In this document: in pieces, positions 1-7,638 of the stretch | How positions within the stretch are numbered: the stretch's first letter is position 1 | Layout of the letters: every line of letters begins with the position of its first letter | From: CAZQVN01 sp964596775 | Lineage (GTDB): Bacteria > Eisenbacteria > RBG-16-71-46 > JABDJR01 > JAWXBZ01 | DNA length: 15,686 bases | Assembly (NCBI GenBank): GCA_964596775.1 | Contig: CAZQVN010000074.1 | Span: 1 to 15,686, forward strand | Direction of reading: 5' to 3' | Made by a program: the position numbers and the translations under genes | Notes under the pieces: model-generated | What the model was told of the DNA's origin: nothing | What the model saw: only the letters and a program-made list of their open reading frames with translations | The model's database searches: none

Positions 1-1086
<1,086 letters not shown>

Positions 1087-1109
1087 AAGTTCACAGGAAC
1101 AGCAGAACC

Positions 1110-2039
1110 GTGAATGCGGAAACGAACACCCCGAAGGCCGGCCCCGATGAGGGCCGGCCTTTTTTTTCCTTCCCGGCCCGGCCCCGCTTCAGCTGGCGGC
1201 TGGCCGGCGGGGCCACGCTGTCGCTCGGGCGGACCACCCGGGTCATGGGAATCCTGAACGTCACGCCGGACTCCTTTTCGGACGGGGGGCGCTACCTGGA
1301 CCTGGGGAAGGCGCTGGCCCGCGGTGAGGAACTCGTGGCCGAGGGCGCCGACCTGATCGACGTGGGCGGGGAAAGCACCCGGCCCGGCGCCGAAAGCATC
1401 GACCCGGACGAGGAGCTGCGGCGGGTCCTGCCGGTCGTCGAAGGGCTCCAGGATCTCGGGGTGCCGGTATCGATCGATACCACCCGGGGAGTGGTGGCCC
1501 GGCGCGCGGTGGAGGCCGGGGCGGTGATCGTGAACGACATTTCCGGCCTGCGGTTCGATCCGGACCTGGCCCGAGCGGCGGCCGAAACCGGCGCGGCGCT
1601 GATTCTCATGCACAGCCGCGGAACTCCGCGAGACATGCAGAGCGATCCGCGTTACGATAATGTCCTGTTTGAAGTGATCGCCGAGCTCGACGGTGCGTGC
1701 CGGACGGCCGGGGAGGCCGGAATCGGCCGGGAGTCGATCGTGGTCGACCCCGGCCTCGGATTTTCCAAGACGGCCGGGCACAACCTGGAGATCGTGCGAC
1801 ACCTCGGAATGCTGGTGAACGAAGGACGGCCGGTGCTGGTCGGAGCATCGCGGAAGTCGTTCATCGGGAAGGCGCTGGATCTCGACGTGAGCCAGCGCAT
1901 GGAAGGCAGCCTCGCCGTGGCGGTGGCCGCGGTGCTGGCGGGCGCGCACATCGTGCGCGTGCATGATGTCCGGGCGACGGTGCGCGCTGTGCGCATGGCC
2001 GACGCCATACTCGAAGATGCGGAAGCGGTCCCCAGATGA
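1110..2039 (+). CDS. folP: Dihydropteroate synthase, with an unusual N-terminal leader
   Basis: FolP condenses p-aminobenzoate with 6-hydroxymethyl-dihydropterin pyrophosphate in cytosolic folate synthesis. Of 309 residues, the TIM-barrel core carries the family landmarks: MGILNVTPDSFSDGG (46-60), GGESTRPGAE (86-95), NDISG (142-146), VDPGLGFSKT (212-221), GASRKSFIGK (245-254) and RVHDV (283-287). The start is GTG 1110, with a weak AGGA 11 nt upstream. Between it and ATG 1245 there is no ATG, GTG or TTG in frame, and starting at 1245 would remove the first barrel strand. The first 45 residues are therefore probably translated. They are longer than usual (E. coli FolP has about 20 residues before this motif). 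Codons 9-19 coincide with a perfect intrinsic terminator, which is the main oddity. The 3' end overlaps cdaA by 4 nt (ATGA), so the two are translationally coupled. Confidence 0.95.
   Translation: MNAETNTPKAGPDEGRPFFSFPARPRFSWRLAGGATLSLGRTTRVMGILNVTPDSFSDGGRYLDLGKALARGEELVAEGADLIDVGGESTRPGAESIDPDEELRRVLPVVEGLQDLGVPVSIDTTRGVVARRAVEAGAVIVNDISGLRFDPDLARAAAETGAALILMHSRGTPRDMQSDPRYDNVLFEVIAELDGACRTAGEAGIGRESIVVDPGLGFSKTAGHNLEIVRHLGMLVNEGRPVLVGASRKSFIGKALDLDVSQRMEGSLAVAVAAVLAGAHIVRVHDVRATVRAVRMADAILEDAEAVPR
1134..1167 (+). terminator. Intrinsic terminator inside the 5' end of folP (possible attenuator)
   Basis: A perfect 11-bp stem, AAGGCCGGCCC (1134-1144) pairing with GGGCCGGCCTT (1151-1161), closes a 6-nt loop CGATGA and runs into eight T (1160-1167). 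It begins 48 nt after the ftsH stop, where an ftsH terminator would be expected, yet it starts 24 nt after the only plausible folP start codon. It either ends ftsH transcripts or attenuates folP, depending on whether ribosomes cover the stem. The structure is seen directly; its function is inferred. Confidence 0.88.
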
Positions 2040-2905
2040 ACGCCCTGTCCAATGTCCTAGCCCAGTTTGCCGAACTCGGCCGCACCCACTGGCGGACCGC
2101 GCTCGACATCTTCCTCGTGGCGTCCATCTTCTACTATCTCTTCCGGATGATCCGCGGAACCCGCGCCGCGCAGATGTTCGTCGGTCTCGTGCTGATCATC
2201 CTCGCCTCGTTCGGCGCGTCGTGGCTCGAACTGCGGGCGCTCAACTACATCGCCGACTCGCTGCGGGCGGTGTGGATCGTCGTCTTCGTGATCCTGTTCC
2301 AGCCCGAACTCCGCAGCGCCCTGATGTCGCTCGGCAAGGGGCGGCTGTTCAGCGCGTTCACCCGCGGCGAGGAATCCTCGACGCTCGGCGAACTCGTGCG
2401 CGCCACGGAAACGCTGGCGGAGAAGCACCGCGGCGGCCTCATCGTCATCGAGCGCGAGGTCGGGCTCAAGAATTACGTGGAGACGGGCACCCCGATCGGC
2501 GCGCGGGTCACCCATGAACTCATCACGACGATCTTCACGCCCCCTTCGCCGCTGCACGACGGGGCGATCATCATCGCCGGCAACCGCCTGGTGGCCGCCG
2601 GCGCCATTCTTCCCCTGAGCCAGAACCCGCGCCTCGTCTACGCGCTCGGCACGCGCCACCGCGCCGCGCTCGGCGTCAGCGAGGAAACCGATGCGGTGGT
2701 CGTCGTGGTGTCCGAGGAAACCGGGGCCATCTCCATTGCCGAACGGGGACGGCTGCTCCGGAACCTGGATCCCGGCACGCTCCGCAGCACGCTCGCGTCG
2801 TTCTTCCGGATCCGGGCCAAGGTGACCGATTCCGGCACGTCGGCCACGCCGGAGCCCACGGTGATCTCCTCGGAGAATTCGCCGGAGGAGCGGATTCAGG
2901 CGTAG
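2036..2905 (+). CDS. cdaA: Diadenylate cyclase CdaA, membrane-bound c-di-AMP synthase
   Basis: CdaA joins two ATP into cyclic di-AMP, a second messenger for potassium and osmolyte homeostasis and cell-wall integrity. The 289-residue protein has three predicted N-terminal membrane helices (about residues 22-38, 45-63 and 75-90), a short linker, and the DAC domain with both active-site motifs: DGA at 175-177 (LHDGAIII) and RHR in GTRHRAALG at 205-213. Length and layout are typical. The tail after about residue 265 is polar and unconserved. The ATG at 2036 overlaps the folP stop, which fixes the start. The usual Firmicutes partners cdaR and glmM are not next to it; a CYTH-domain gene follows after 8 nt instead. 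Shared transcription with folP means the terminator in folP would also control c-di-AMP synthesis, which is an inference. Confidence 0.96.
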   Translation: MNALSNVLAQFAELGRTHWRTALDIFLVASIFYYLFRMIRGTRAAQMFVGLVLIILASFGASWLELRALNYIADSLRAVWIVVFVILFQPELRSALMSLGKGRLFSAFTRGEESSTLGELVRATETLAEKHRGGLIVIEREVGLKNYVETGTPIGARVTHELITTIFTPPSPLHDGAIIIAGNRLVAAGAILPLSQNPRLVYALGTRHRAALGVSEETDAVVVVVSEETGAISIAERGRLLRNLDPGTLRSTLASFFRIRAKVTDSGTSATPEPTVISSENSPEERIQA

Positions 2906-2913
2906 GTGCCGGC

Positions 2914-3447
2914 ATGATCAACCTGGAAATCAAGATCCGCGTCGACGATCTGGCGCCCTACGTGGCGCGCGCCACGGCGGCCCGCGCCGTCTTTTCCGGC
3001 ACGCTCCGCCAGGTGGATACCTATTTCGAGGCGGCCCGCGGCCTGCTGAAACTCCGCGTCGTCGACTCGGAAACCGGATGCACCGCCGAACTGATCGCCT
3101 ACGACCGGCCCACCGTGGAAGGGTCGCGGGTCAGCGACTACACGGTCTGCCCGGTGGACAACCCCGACCTGCTGCTCGAAACGCTGTCGAAGAGCCTCGA
3201 ACGCGGGGTCCGGATCCGCAAATCGCGCGACCTCTGGATGTTCGGCGGCACCCGGATCCACTTCGACACGGTCGAGGATCTCGGCACGTTCATCGAACTG
3301 GAAACGGAAGGAAACACGCGCTCCGCGGACGCGATGACGGCGGAGCATGACGCCGTCATCGAACTTCTGGAGCTGGATCGCGGTGCCGCGATCGCCGGGT
3401 CGTACGCGCAGATGATGGCCGGGAGGAAACCTCCGGACGGCCCCTGA
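2914..3447 (+). CDS. CYTH-domain protein (class IV adenylate cyclase / triphosphatase family)
   Basis: CYTH proteins bind triphosphorylated substrates in an eight-stranded tunnel. Members include the class IV adenylate cyclase CyaB, thiamine triphosphatase and inorganic triphosphatases. The 177 residues show the family pattern in order: NLEIKIRV at 3-10 (the ExExK signature with the first Glu replaced by Asn, as in many CyaB-like proteins), QVDTYFEAARGLLKLR at 33-48, a YDRP-then-SRVSDY segment at 63-76, and TRIHFDTVEDLGTFIELE at 113-130. A terminal GSYAQMM recalls the conserved Tyr region near the end of CyaB proteins. The gene starts 8 nt after cdaA and is the last gene of the operon. The sequence cannot tell a cyclase from a triphosphatase. 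A cyclase would put cAMP and c-di-AMP synthesis in one transcript, whereas thiL on the other side makes a thiamine-phosphate role conceivable. Confidence 0.88.
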   Translation: MINLEIKIRVDDLAPYVARATAARAVFSGTLRQVDTYFEAARGLLKLRVVDSETGCTAELIAYDRPTVEGSRVSDYTVCPVDNPDLLLETLSKSLERGVRIRKSRDLWMFGGTRIHFDTVEDLGTFIELETEGNTRSADAMTAEHDAVIELLELDRGAAIAGSYAQMMAGRKPPDGP

Positions 3448-3531
3448 TGCCCGGCCCCGGGCACGCCGCCCGCGGGGGTCCGTCCCGGCGCCGGCGGCTG
3501 GGCGGACCGCGCCGACAAGGAGCAGACGCGA
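3448..3531. other. Convergent spacer between the CYTH gene and thiL
   Basis: This 84-bp GC-rich spacer separates two converging genes. It holds two inverted repeats: TGCCCG (3448-3453) with CGGGCA (3458-3463), and GGTCCG (3477-3482) with CGGACC (3503-3508). Neither is followed by a T-run on either strand. They may be weak bidirectional terminators, but the sequence alone does not show it. I see no small gene here. Confidence 0.5.
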
Positions 3532-4916
3532 TCAGAAGTGCCGGTGACCCCTTGCGTTCAGCCGTCGTGCCCTGCCCCGCTCCATCACCGTCAGCCCTTC
3601 GTCCGGCCGGGTCAGTCGGCCGATGATCGTGAGCGGCGTCCGGATCCGGCTCTGGCGCGCCGCCTCGCGGAATCGGCTCCACCCCTCCTCCGGCACGGTG
3701 AACAGGAGTTCGTAGTCATCGCCGCCGGACAGCGCCAGGTCCACCGCGGACAGGCCGCGCTCCGCGCAGAACGCATCCATGCCGCGCATCATCGGCAACA
3801 GGCCCGGATCGAGCGCGGCGCCCGTGTTCGAAGCGTCGGTCAGGTGCGCGAGGTCCGCGGACAGGCCGTCGCTCACGTCGATCATCGACGTGGCGCCCGC
3901 CGCGGCGGCGAACGCGGCCACACCGGTACGGGCTTCCGGCATCAGGAAACGACGCAGCGCGGCGCGGGCCACCGGGCTCGACGCCGCCAGTTTCGCCCGC
4001 CAGTCCGGCTCGGCGCACTTGCCGTCCCAGCCGGGCGTCCAGAGATCGGGAGGGGCTCGCCGTGCCCGCGCGGCGGATGCCGAGCGCGNNNNNNNNNNNN
4101 NNNNNNNNNNNNNNNNNNNNNNNNNNNNNNNNNNNNNNNNNNNNNNNNNNNNNNNNNNNNNNNNNNNNNNNNNNNNNNNNNNNNNNNNCCGGCGCGCTTC
4201 TTCCCCGCCGCAGCGCCGGTGATCCCGTAATCCACGAGCCGGAGGCCGAGGCCGGCCAGGCCGGGAGCGCCGGTCACCACGACCAGGTCCCCCGGCTGTC
4301 CTCCCGAGCGGGTCAGCGGCTTCCGGCCCGCGGGCCGGCCGGTCAGGGTCACGGTGATGGAAAACCGCTCCGAGCCGGACCGGGCGATGTTGCCGCCGGT
4401 CACCACGATCGCGTTCCGCCTCGCGGAACGCGCCACGCCGCGATAGAGCAGGTCGAGCGCTCCGAGCGGCATGGACGGGGGCACGATCAGGGAGAGGATC
4501 GCCGCGGCGGGTACGCCGCCCATGGCGGCGATGTCCGAAACGTTCACTTCCATGGCGCGGAATCCGAGTTCCTGCGGCAGGATCCAGGTGCGCCGGAAGT
4601 GCACGTCCTCTTCCTGCACGTCGGTGGTGATCAGGGTCGTTGAGGAGGTCTTGAGAACGGAGGCGTCGTCGCCGGGGCCTTCCGGCGCGGGGGGACAGGT
4701 GGATCCCAGAACGCGGGTGAGACGGTCGATGAGTTCGAATTCGCCGAGTTCGGCAACGGTGGTGGAAGCCGGGGAGGCCCCCGACCGGCGGGTCCGATCA
4801 CCGGCATCACGACGCCGATCACCGGCTGGAGGGGTGCGCTTCGACCCGGTTCCACGCCGGGCCGGCGCATCGGGCGCCGGCCGGCGGGAAACGTGACGGC
4901 GTGAGCCGCGCGGCAT
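3532..4916 (-). CDS. thiL: Thiamine-monophosphate kinase, interrupted by an assembly gap
   Basis: ThiL phosphorylates thiamine monophosphate to the coenzyme thiamine pyrophosphate in the cytosol. The N-terminal half (right of the gap) shows VAELGEFELIDRL, GPGDDASV, TTDVQEEDVHF, VNVSDIAAMGG and VTGGNIARSG. The last has Asn where many ThiL have Asp (GGDT). The C-terminal half has MIDVSDGLSADLAHL and LSGGDDYELLF, ending at the TGA at 3534-3532. The 100 N put the halves in different frames, as expected for a gap of nominal length, so I treat it as one gene and not a frameshift. The only in-frame ATG, GTG or TTG before the core is ATG 4916, which overlaps the preceding gene's stop as TGATG and implies coupling. 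That gives about 53 Arg/Pro-rich residues before the normal start of the family. A non-canonical later start or an indel is possible. The known flanks alone encode about 373 residues of core, slightly more than usual. Confidence 0.92.
4089..4188. other. Assembly gap, 100 N, inside thiL
   Basis: Exactly 100 N is the usual placeholder for a gap of unknown size. It splits thiL between the kinase N-domain and C-domain. Both flanks are very GC-rich, which is a plausible cause of the break. Nothing can be said about the missing bases except that they should restore one thiL reading frame. Confidence 0.98.
4794..4826. repeat. 12-bp direct repeat with 21-bp period upstream of the thiL core
   Basis: CCGATCACCGGC occurs at 4794-4805 and again, identical, at 4815-4826. 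The 21-bp period keeps the thiL frame, so on the minus strand it encodes a repeated AGDR in the predicted N-terminal extension. It may be a short tandem duplication or a pair of protein-binding sites. It is short enough in GC-rich DNA that chance cannot be excluded. Confidence 0.6.
4861..4881. repeat. Perfect 8-bp inverted repeat near the thiL 5' end
   Basis: GCCGGCGC (4861-4868) and GCGCCGGC (4874-4881) enclose ATCGG. In RNA this would be a very stable hairpin 33 nt inside thiL if translation begins at ATG 4916, or in an untranslated leader if the true start is later. No T-run follows on either strand, so it does not look like an intrinsic terminator. Confidence 0.6.
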
Positions 4917-5122
4917 CAGGCCCCGTTGTTCAACGAGACGAGAACCGACTTGCCCTTCGTGCGGAGATTTACCTTTCCTTCGCGAGCGAGCCAGCCGATT
5001 CCGAGCGGAACCATGGTCGCGTCGAGGGACAGTTCCTTCTTCAGGGTGGCGGTGGAGTTCTCCCCCTTCTTCTTCAGGAACTCATAAATGCTTCCGGCCG
5101 CGAGGCCAATCTGTTCTTGCAT
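4916..5122 (-). CDS. Small winged-helix protein, DUF2582 family
   Basis: This is a 68-residue protein whose whole length matches the DUF2582 winged helix-turn-helix family. It has an N-terminal helix (IGLAAGSIYEFLKKKGENST), a putative recognition region (TLKKELSLDATMVPLGIGWL) and a basic beta-wing (REGKVNLRTKGKSVLVSL). There is no ligand-binding domain, signal peptide or metal motif. Translation starts at ATG 5122 behind a strong GGAGGT 6 nt upstream, and a good promoter lies beyond it. The stop overlaps the predicted thiL start as TGATG, so the two are probably co-transcribed. The biological role of the family is not established. A small DNA-binding regulator or nucleoid-associated protein is a reasonable inference from the fold. 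I have no evidence for its target. Confidence 0.88.
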   Translation of the reverse strand: MQEQIGLAAGSIYEFLKKKGENSTATLKKELSLDATMVPLGIGWLAREGKVNLRTKGKSVLVSLNNGA

Positions 5123-5156
5123 GGTGTTACCTCCTTCCTTAATTTAGCAGCGAAGG

Positions 5157-5185
5157 ACAGTAACAGCGTACTCTCAAACGGTCAA
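5157..5185 (-). promoter_or_regulatory. Predicted sigma-70 promoter for the DUF2582-thiL unit
   Basis: Read on the minus strand, a -35 TTGACC (5185-5180; five of six consensus bases) and a -10 TACTGT (5162-5157) are separated by 17 nt. A TGT directly before the -10 gives an extended -10 element. Transcription would start about 30 nt before the DUF2582 start codon. The -35 overlaps the Shine-Dalgarno-like AAGGA of the divergent nucleotidase gene. Confidence 0.6.
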
Positions 5186-5191
5186 GGAATC

Positions 5192-6805
5192 ATGTCGTTT
5201 TCCACGCGAATTCGCCGCATCCCCACTTTTCCACATGTCTTCACCCCTGTTTTCCACAGGGTGTGGGTTCTTACATCTTGTTTTCTGCTGGTTCTTTACG
5301 CTCCCGTTTCGGCCGAAACACTGCGGATTCTCCACACGAACGACATGCACTCCCGCCTCCTCCCTTTTCGTACTTCGGACGGGGATACGCTCGGAGGTTT
5401 CGCCCGCCTGGCCACGCTGGTTCAGCGCGAGCGCGCCGCGGCTCCGGGCGCTTCCCTTCTCGTGGATGCCGGTGATGTGTTCCAGGGCACGCCGTTTTTC
5501 AATTTCTACAAGGGGGAGGCGGAGTTCGCCTGCATGAGCGCCATTGGCTACGAGGCGATGGCGCTGGGAAACCACGAGCTGGACGAAGGGGCGGACAACC
5601 TTCTCCGGATGGCGGAAGCGTTCGCGGATTTCCCCGTCCTTTCGGTCAACGTGGCCGCGGCGCCGGCCCGGCTGATCGTTCTGACGCGCGGCCGGTCGCG
5701 CACCGTCGTTGCCGTACTGGGCGCCACGACCGAAAATCTCGAGTCGATACTCACGGCACGGGCGTTCGAGGGGCTTTCGGTCGAGCCCGTGGTCGAGAGT
5801 CTCCGGCACTATCTTCCGGAGCTGCGCCGGAGCGTCGACCTGGTCGTCCTCCTGTCCCACTGCGGTCTCGACGCCGACAGCGTCACCGCCGCGACGGTGC
5901 CGGGCATCGACGTGATCATCTCCGGTCACGATCACCGGCGGCAGACGCCGCCGAAACTGGTGCGGAACCCGGACAACGACAACGGAATCGGCGGCACCCT
6001 CCTCGTCGAGGCGGGGTCCGGCGGCACCCGGCTCGGCGTGCTGGACATCACGATCGAGGACGGCCGCATCACCCATCATGACGGGCGACTGGTTCCGGTC
6101 ACGGCGGACATTCCCGAGGATTCCACCGTGGCCGCCATCGTCGAAAAATACCGGGCCGGCCTGGAACTGTTCGTGTCCGAGGTGATCGCGGAGTCGCCGC
6201 TGGAGATGCCCGACGGCGACGTCCTCCGCGAACCGACCGCGCTCGGCAACTTCGTGGCCGACTGCCTGCGCCGCGCCGCCGGCACCGACATCGCCCTCCA
6301 GAACGGGGGCGGCATCCGGGCTCCCCTGCACGCGGGCCCGGTTCGGATCGGGGACATCTACGCGCTGCTGCCGTTCGACAACACGATCGTCACGATGACC
6401 CTGACCGGACGGCAGGTCCTGGAGATGTGCCGGGAAGCCGCGGAGAAGCGCGGCACCGGCGGTTTCGGCGCGGTTTCGGGGATCACGTTCACGGTGGAGC
6501 GCGGGGTCGGGAGGGTCGGCGGCGACCTTCGTGACGCGGGATCGGATCGGAAGGACAGCACGGACACCGGCGTCCGCGTGTCCGACGTGCGGGTCGGCGG
6601 CGCGCCGCTCGACGCGGAGGGGCGCTACACCGTGGCGGTCAACAGCTTCACCGCCGGCGGCGGAGACGGCTACACGGTGTTCCGGGAGGAGCGCGATCGC
6701 CGGGACTCCGGCGTCTCGCTGCGGGACGCGGTGATCGACCTGGTGCGGAAGGATCGCGTGCTGAAGCCCGATTCCGGGATCAGGATCCGGCTCGCGGGAA
6801 AGTAG
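5192..6805 (+). CDS. Secreted 5'-nucleotidase / 2',3'-cyclic phosphodiesterase (UshA-like)
   Basis: This periplasmic enzyme family hydrolyses nucleotides or other phosphoesters to release phosphate and nucleosides. The 537-residue protein begins with a basic stretch (RIRR) and a hydrophobic helix around 25-40, with a signal peptidase I site likely at PVSA-ETLR. The calcineurin-like domain has HTNDMH (48-53, metal Asp and His), DAGDVFQG (92-99), GNHELD (126-131) and SGHDHR (244-249). The C-terminal nucleotidase domain has NGGGIR (371-376), PFDN (394-397) and AGGGDGY (488-494), which in UshA-type enzymes contribute to substrate binding. I chose ATG 5192 because AAGGA lies just upstream and the segment supplies the positively charged signal n-region; GTG 5261 would lack it. 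No operon partner is visible, since the next gene converges on it. The exact substrate cannot be inferred. Confidence 0.93.
   Translation: MSFSTRIRRIPTFPHVFTPVFHRVWVLTSCFLLVLYAPVSAETLRILHTNDMHSRLLPFRTSDGDTLGGFARLATLVQRERAAAPGASLLVDAGDVFQGTPFFNFYKGEAEFACMSAIGYEAMALGNHELDEGADNLLRMAEAFADFPVLSVNVAAAPARLIVLTRGRSRTVVAVLGATTENLESILTARAFEGLSVEPVVESLRHYLPELRRSVDLVVLLSHCGLDADSVTAATVPGIDVIISGHDHRRQTPPKLVRNPDNDNGIGGTLLVEAGSGGTRLGVLDITIEDGRITHHDGRLVPVTADIPEDSTVAAIVEKYRAGLELFVSEVIAESPLEMPDGDVLREPTALGNFVADCLRRAAGTDIALQNGGGIRAPLHAGPVRIGDIYALLPFDNTIVTMTLTGRQVLEMCREAAEKRGTGGFGAVSGITFTVERGVGRVGGDLRDAGSDRKDSTDTGVRVSDVRVGGAPLDAEGRYTVAVNSFTAGGGDGYTVFREERDRRDSGVSLRDAVIDLVRKDRVLKPDSGIRIRLAGK
5198..5258 (+). promoter_or_regulatory. 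Cluster of DnaA-box-like sequences at the nucleotidase 5' end
   Basis: TTTTCCACA occurs at 5227-5235 and 5250-5258, and TTTTCCACG at 5198-5206, all in the same orientation; the degenerate TTCTCCACA is at 5328-5336. The first two fit the DnaA-box consensus TTWTNCACA exactly. Spacings of 29 and 23 nt put the three copies in three different reading frames, so a protein repeat does not explain them. The surrounding 5101-5340 is about 50% GC by hand count (119 of 240), well below the rest of the window. DnaA binding is inferred, not shown. Confidence 0.45.
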
Positions 6806-6855
6806 GGCCGGTTCGGGACCCCGGTTCACCCCGCCCGCACGACCCGGGACAGCAA

Positions 6856-7638
6856 CTACCCGGAGGCCACCGCCTCCACCACCCAGTTCGTGTCCGTAGT
6901 ACCCAGGTGCCGGTTTGCGAACGAGACGGCGTGGTTGCGCACTTCGGGGAACAGGCTCCTTACACAATCGAGGAACTCCGTCGTCGGCTCCGAGGCCGAC
7001 CAGAGGCCGAACACGCCGCCGGGATTCAGGTGATCGCGCAGTTTCGTGAGCCCCGCCTCGCCGTAGAAATCACGATGGGAGTCCTGGAGCCACGACTCCG
7101 GAGAGTGGTCGATGTCGACGAGAATCGCGTCCCAGAGCGAGGGGACGGAGTGCGCGCCTTCGCCGGGCTCGCCCGACGATCGGTTTCCGGCGCCCGCGGA
7201 CCCGCCGGTCGGATCCGCGGCACCGGCGCTCGCTCCGACATGCGCGAAGAAATCCCCCTGCACGAGCGCGCAGCGCGGGTCGTCGACGAGCGTTCCGGCC
7301 ATCGGCACGAGGCGGCGCCTGTGCCAGTCGATCACCGGGGCCAGGAACTCGACGACAACGAGCCGGCGTACGTTGGAAAACTCGAGGGCCGCCGCCGCGG
7401 TGTAGCCGAGGCCGAGCCCGCCGACGAGGACGTCGCAGGGGCGGTCGCCCGATCTTCCGAGGCACAGGGTGGCCAGCGCGCGTTCGCTCGCGTGGACCGT
7501 GCTCGACATCAGCATCTCGCCGGCGATCTTCACCTCGTACACCGGTTCGTCCGGGTACGACGGAGAGATGCGGCGGCGAAGGATCAACTCGCCGAGCGCC
7601 GTTTCCCGGTAGTCGAGCTCCTCAAACCCGGAGCGCAT
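6856..7638 (-). CDS. Spermidine-synthase-fold protein (aminopropyltransferase-like, function uncertain)
   Basis: The 260 residues form a Rossmann-fold methyltransferase-like domain of the spermidine/spermine synthase superfamily. A short N-terminal beta region is followed by the nucleotide-binding loop GGLGLGYT (73-80), an acidic residue at the end of strand 2 (VVVEFL, Glu97), GDF (128-130) and DAILVDIDHSPESWL (170-184). True spermidine synthases usually have an Asp-Ser-Asp-Pro type active site; the DIDHSP form here belongs to a broad bacterial subgroup whose substrate is not established. A Gly/Ala/Ser-rich insert of about 30 residues (135-166) sits between two core strands and is probably a surface loop. 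The start ATG 7638 follows GGAGGT closely and overlaps the upstream methyltransferase gene by 17 nt, so this is the last gene of a four-gene minus-strand operon. Polyamine synthesis should not be assumed. Confidence 0.8.
   Translation of the reverse strand: MRSGFEELDYRETALGELILRRRISPSYPDEPVYEVKIAGEMLMSSTVHASERALATLCLGRSGDRPCDVLVGGLGLGYTAAAALEFSNVRRLVVVEFLAPVIDWHRRRLVPMAGTLVDDPRCALVQGDFFAHVGASAGAADPTGGSAGAGNRSSGEPGEGAHSVPSLWDAILVDIDHSPESWLQDSHRDFYGEAGLTKLRDHLNPGGVFGLWSASEPTTEFLDCVRSLFPEVRNHAVSFANRHLGTTDTNWVVEAVASG

Noticed and set aside
3532..4916. thiL as a frameshifted pseudogene
   Set aside because: The frame change coincides with the 100-N gap of unknown length, and both halves keep conserved motifs without stops.
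4901..5191. Longer nucleotidase with a start at 4901
   Set aside because: It would add 97 residues overlapping the DUF2582 gene antisense and bury the signal peptide; ATG 5192 gives a normal exported protein.
5174..6967. A 597-codon open frame on the minus strand opposite the nucleotidase
   Set aside because: Same reason: shadow frame with low-complexity basic composition, while the plus-strand nucleotidase is unmistakable.
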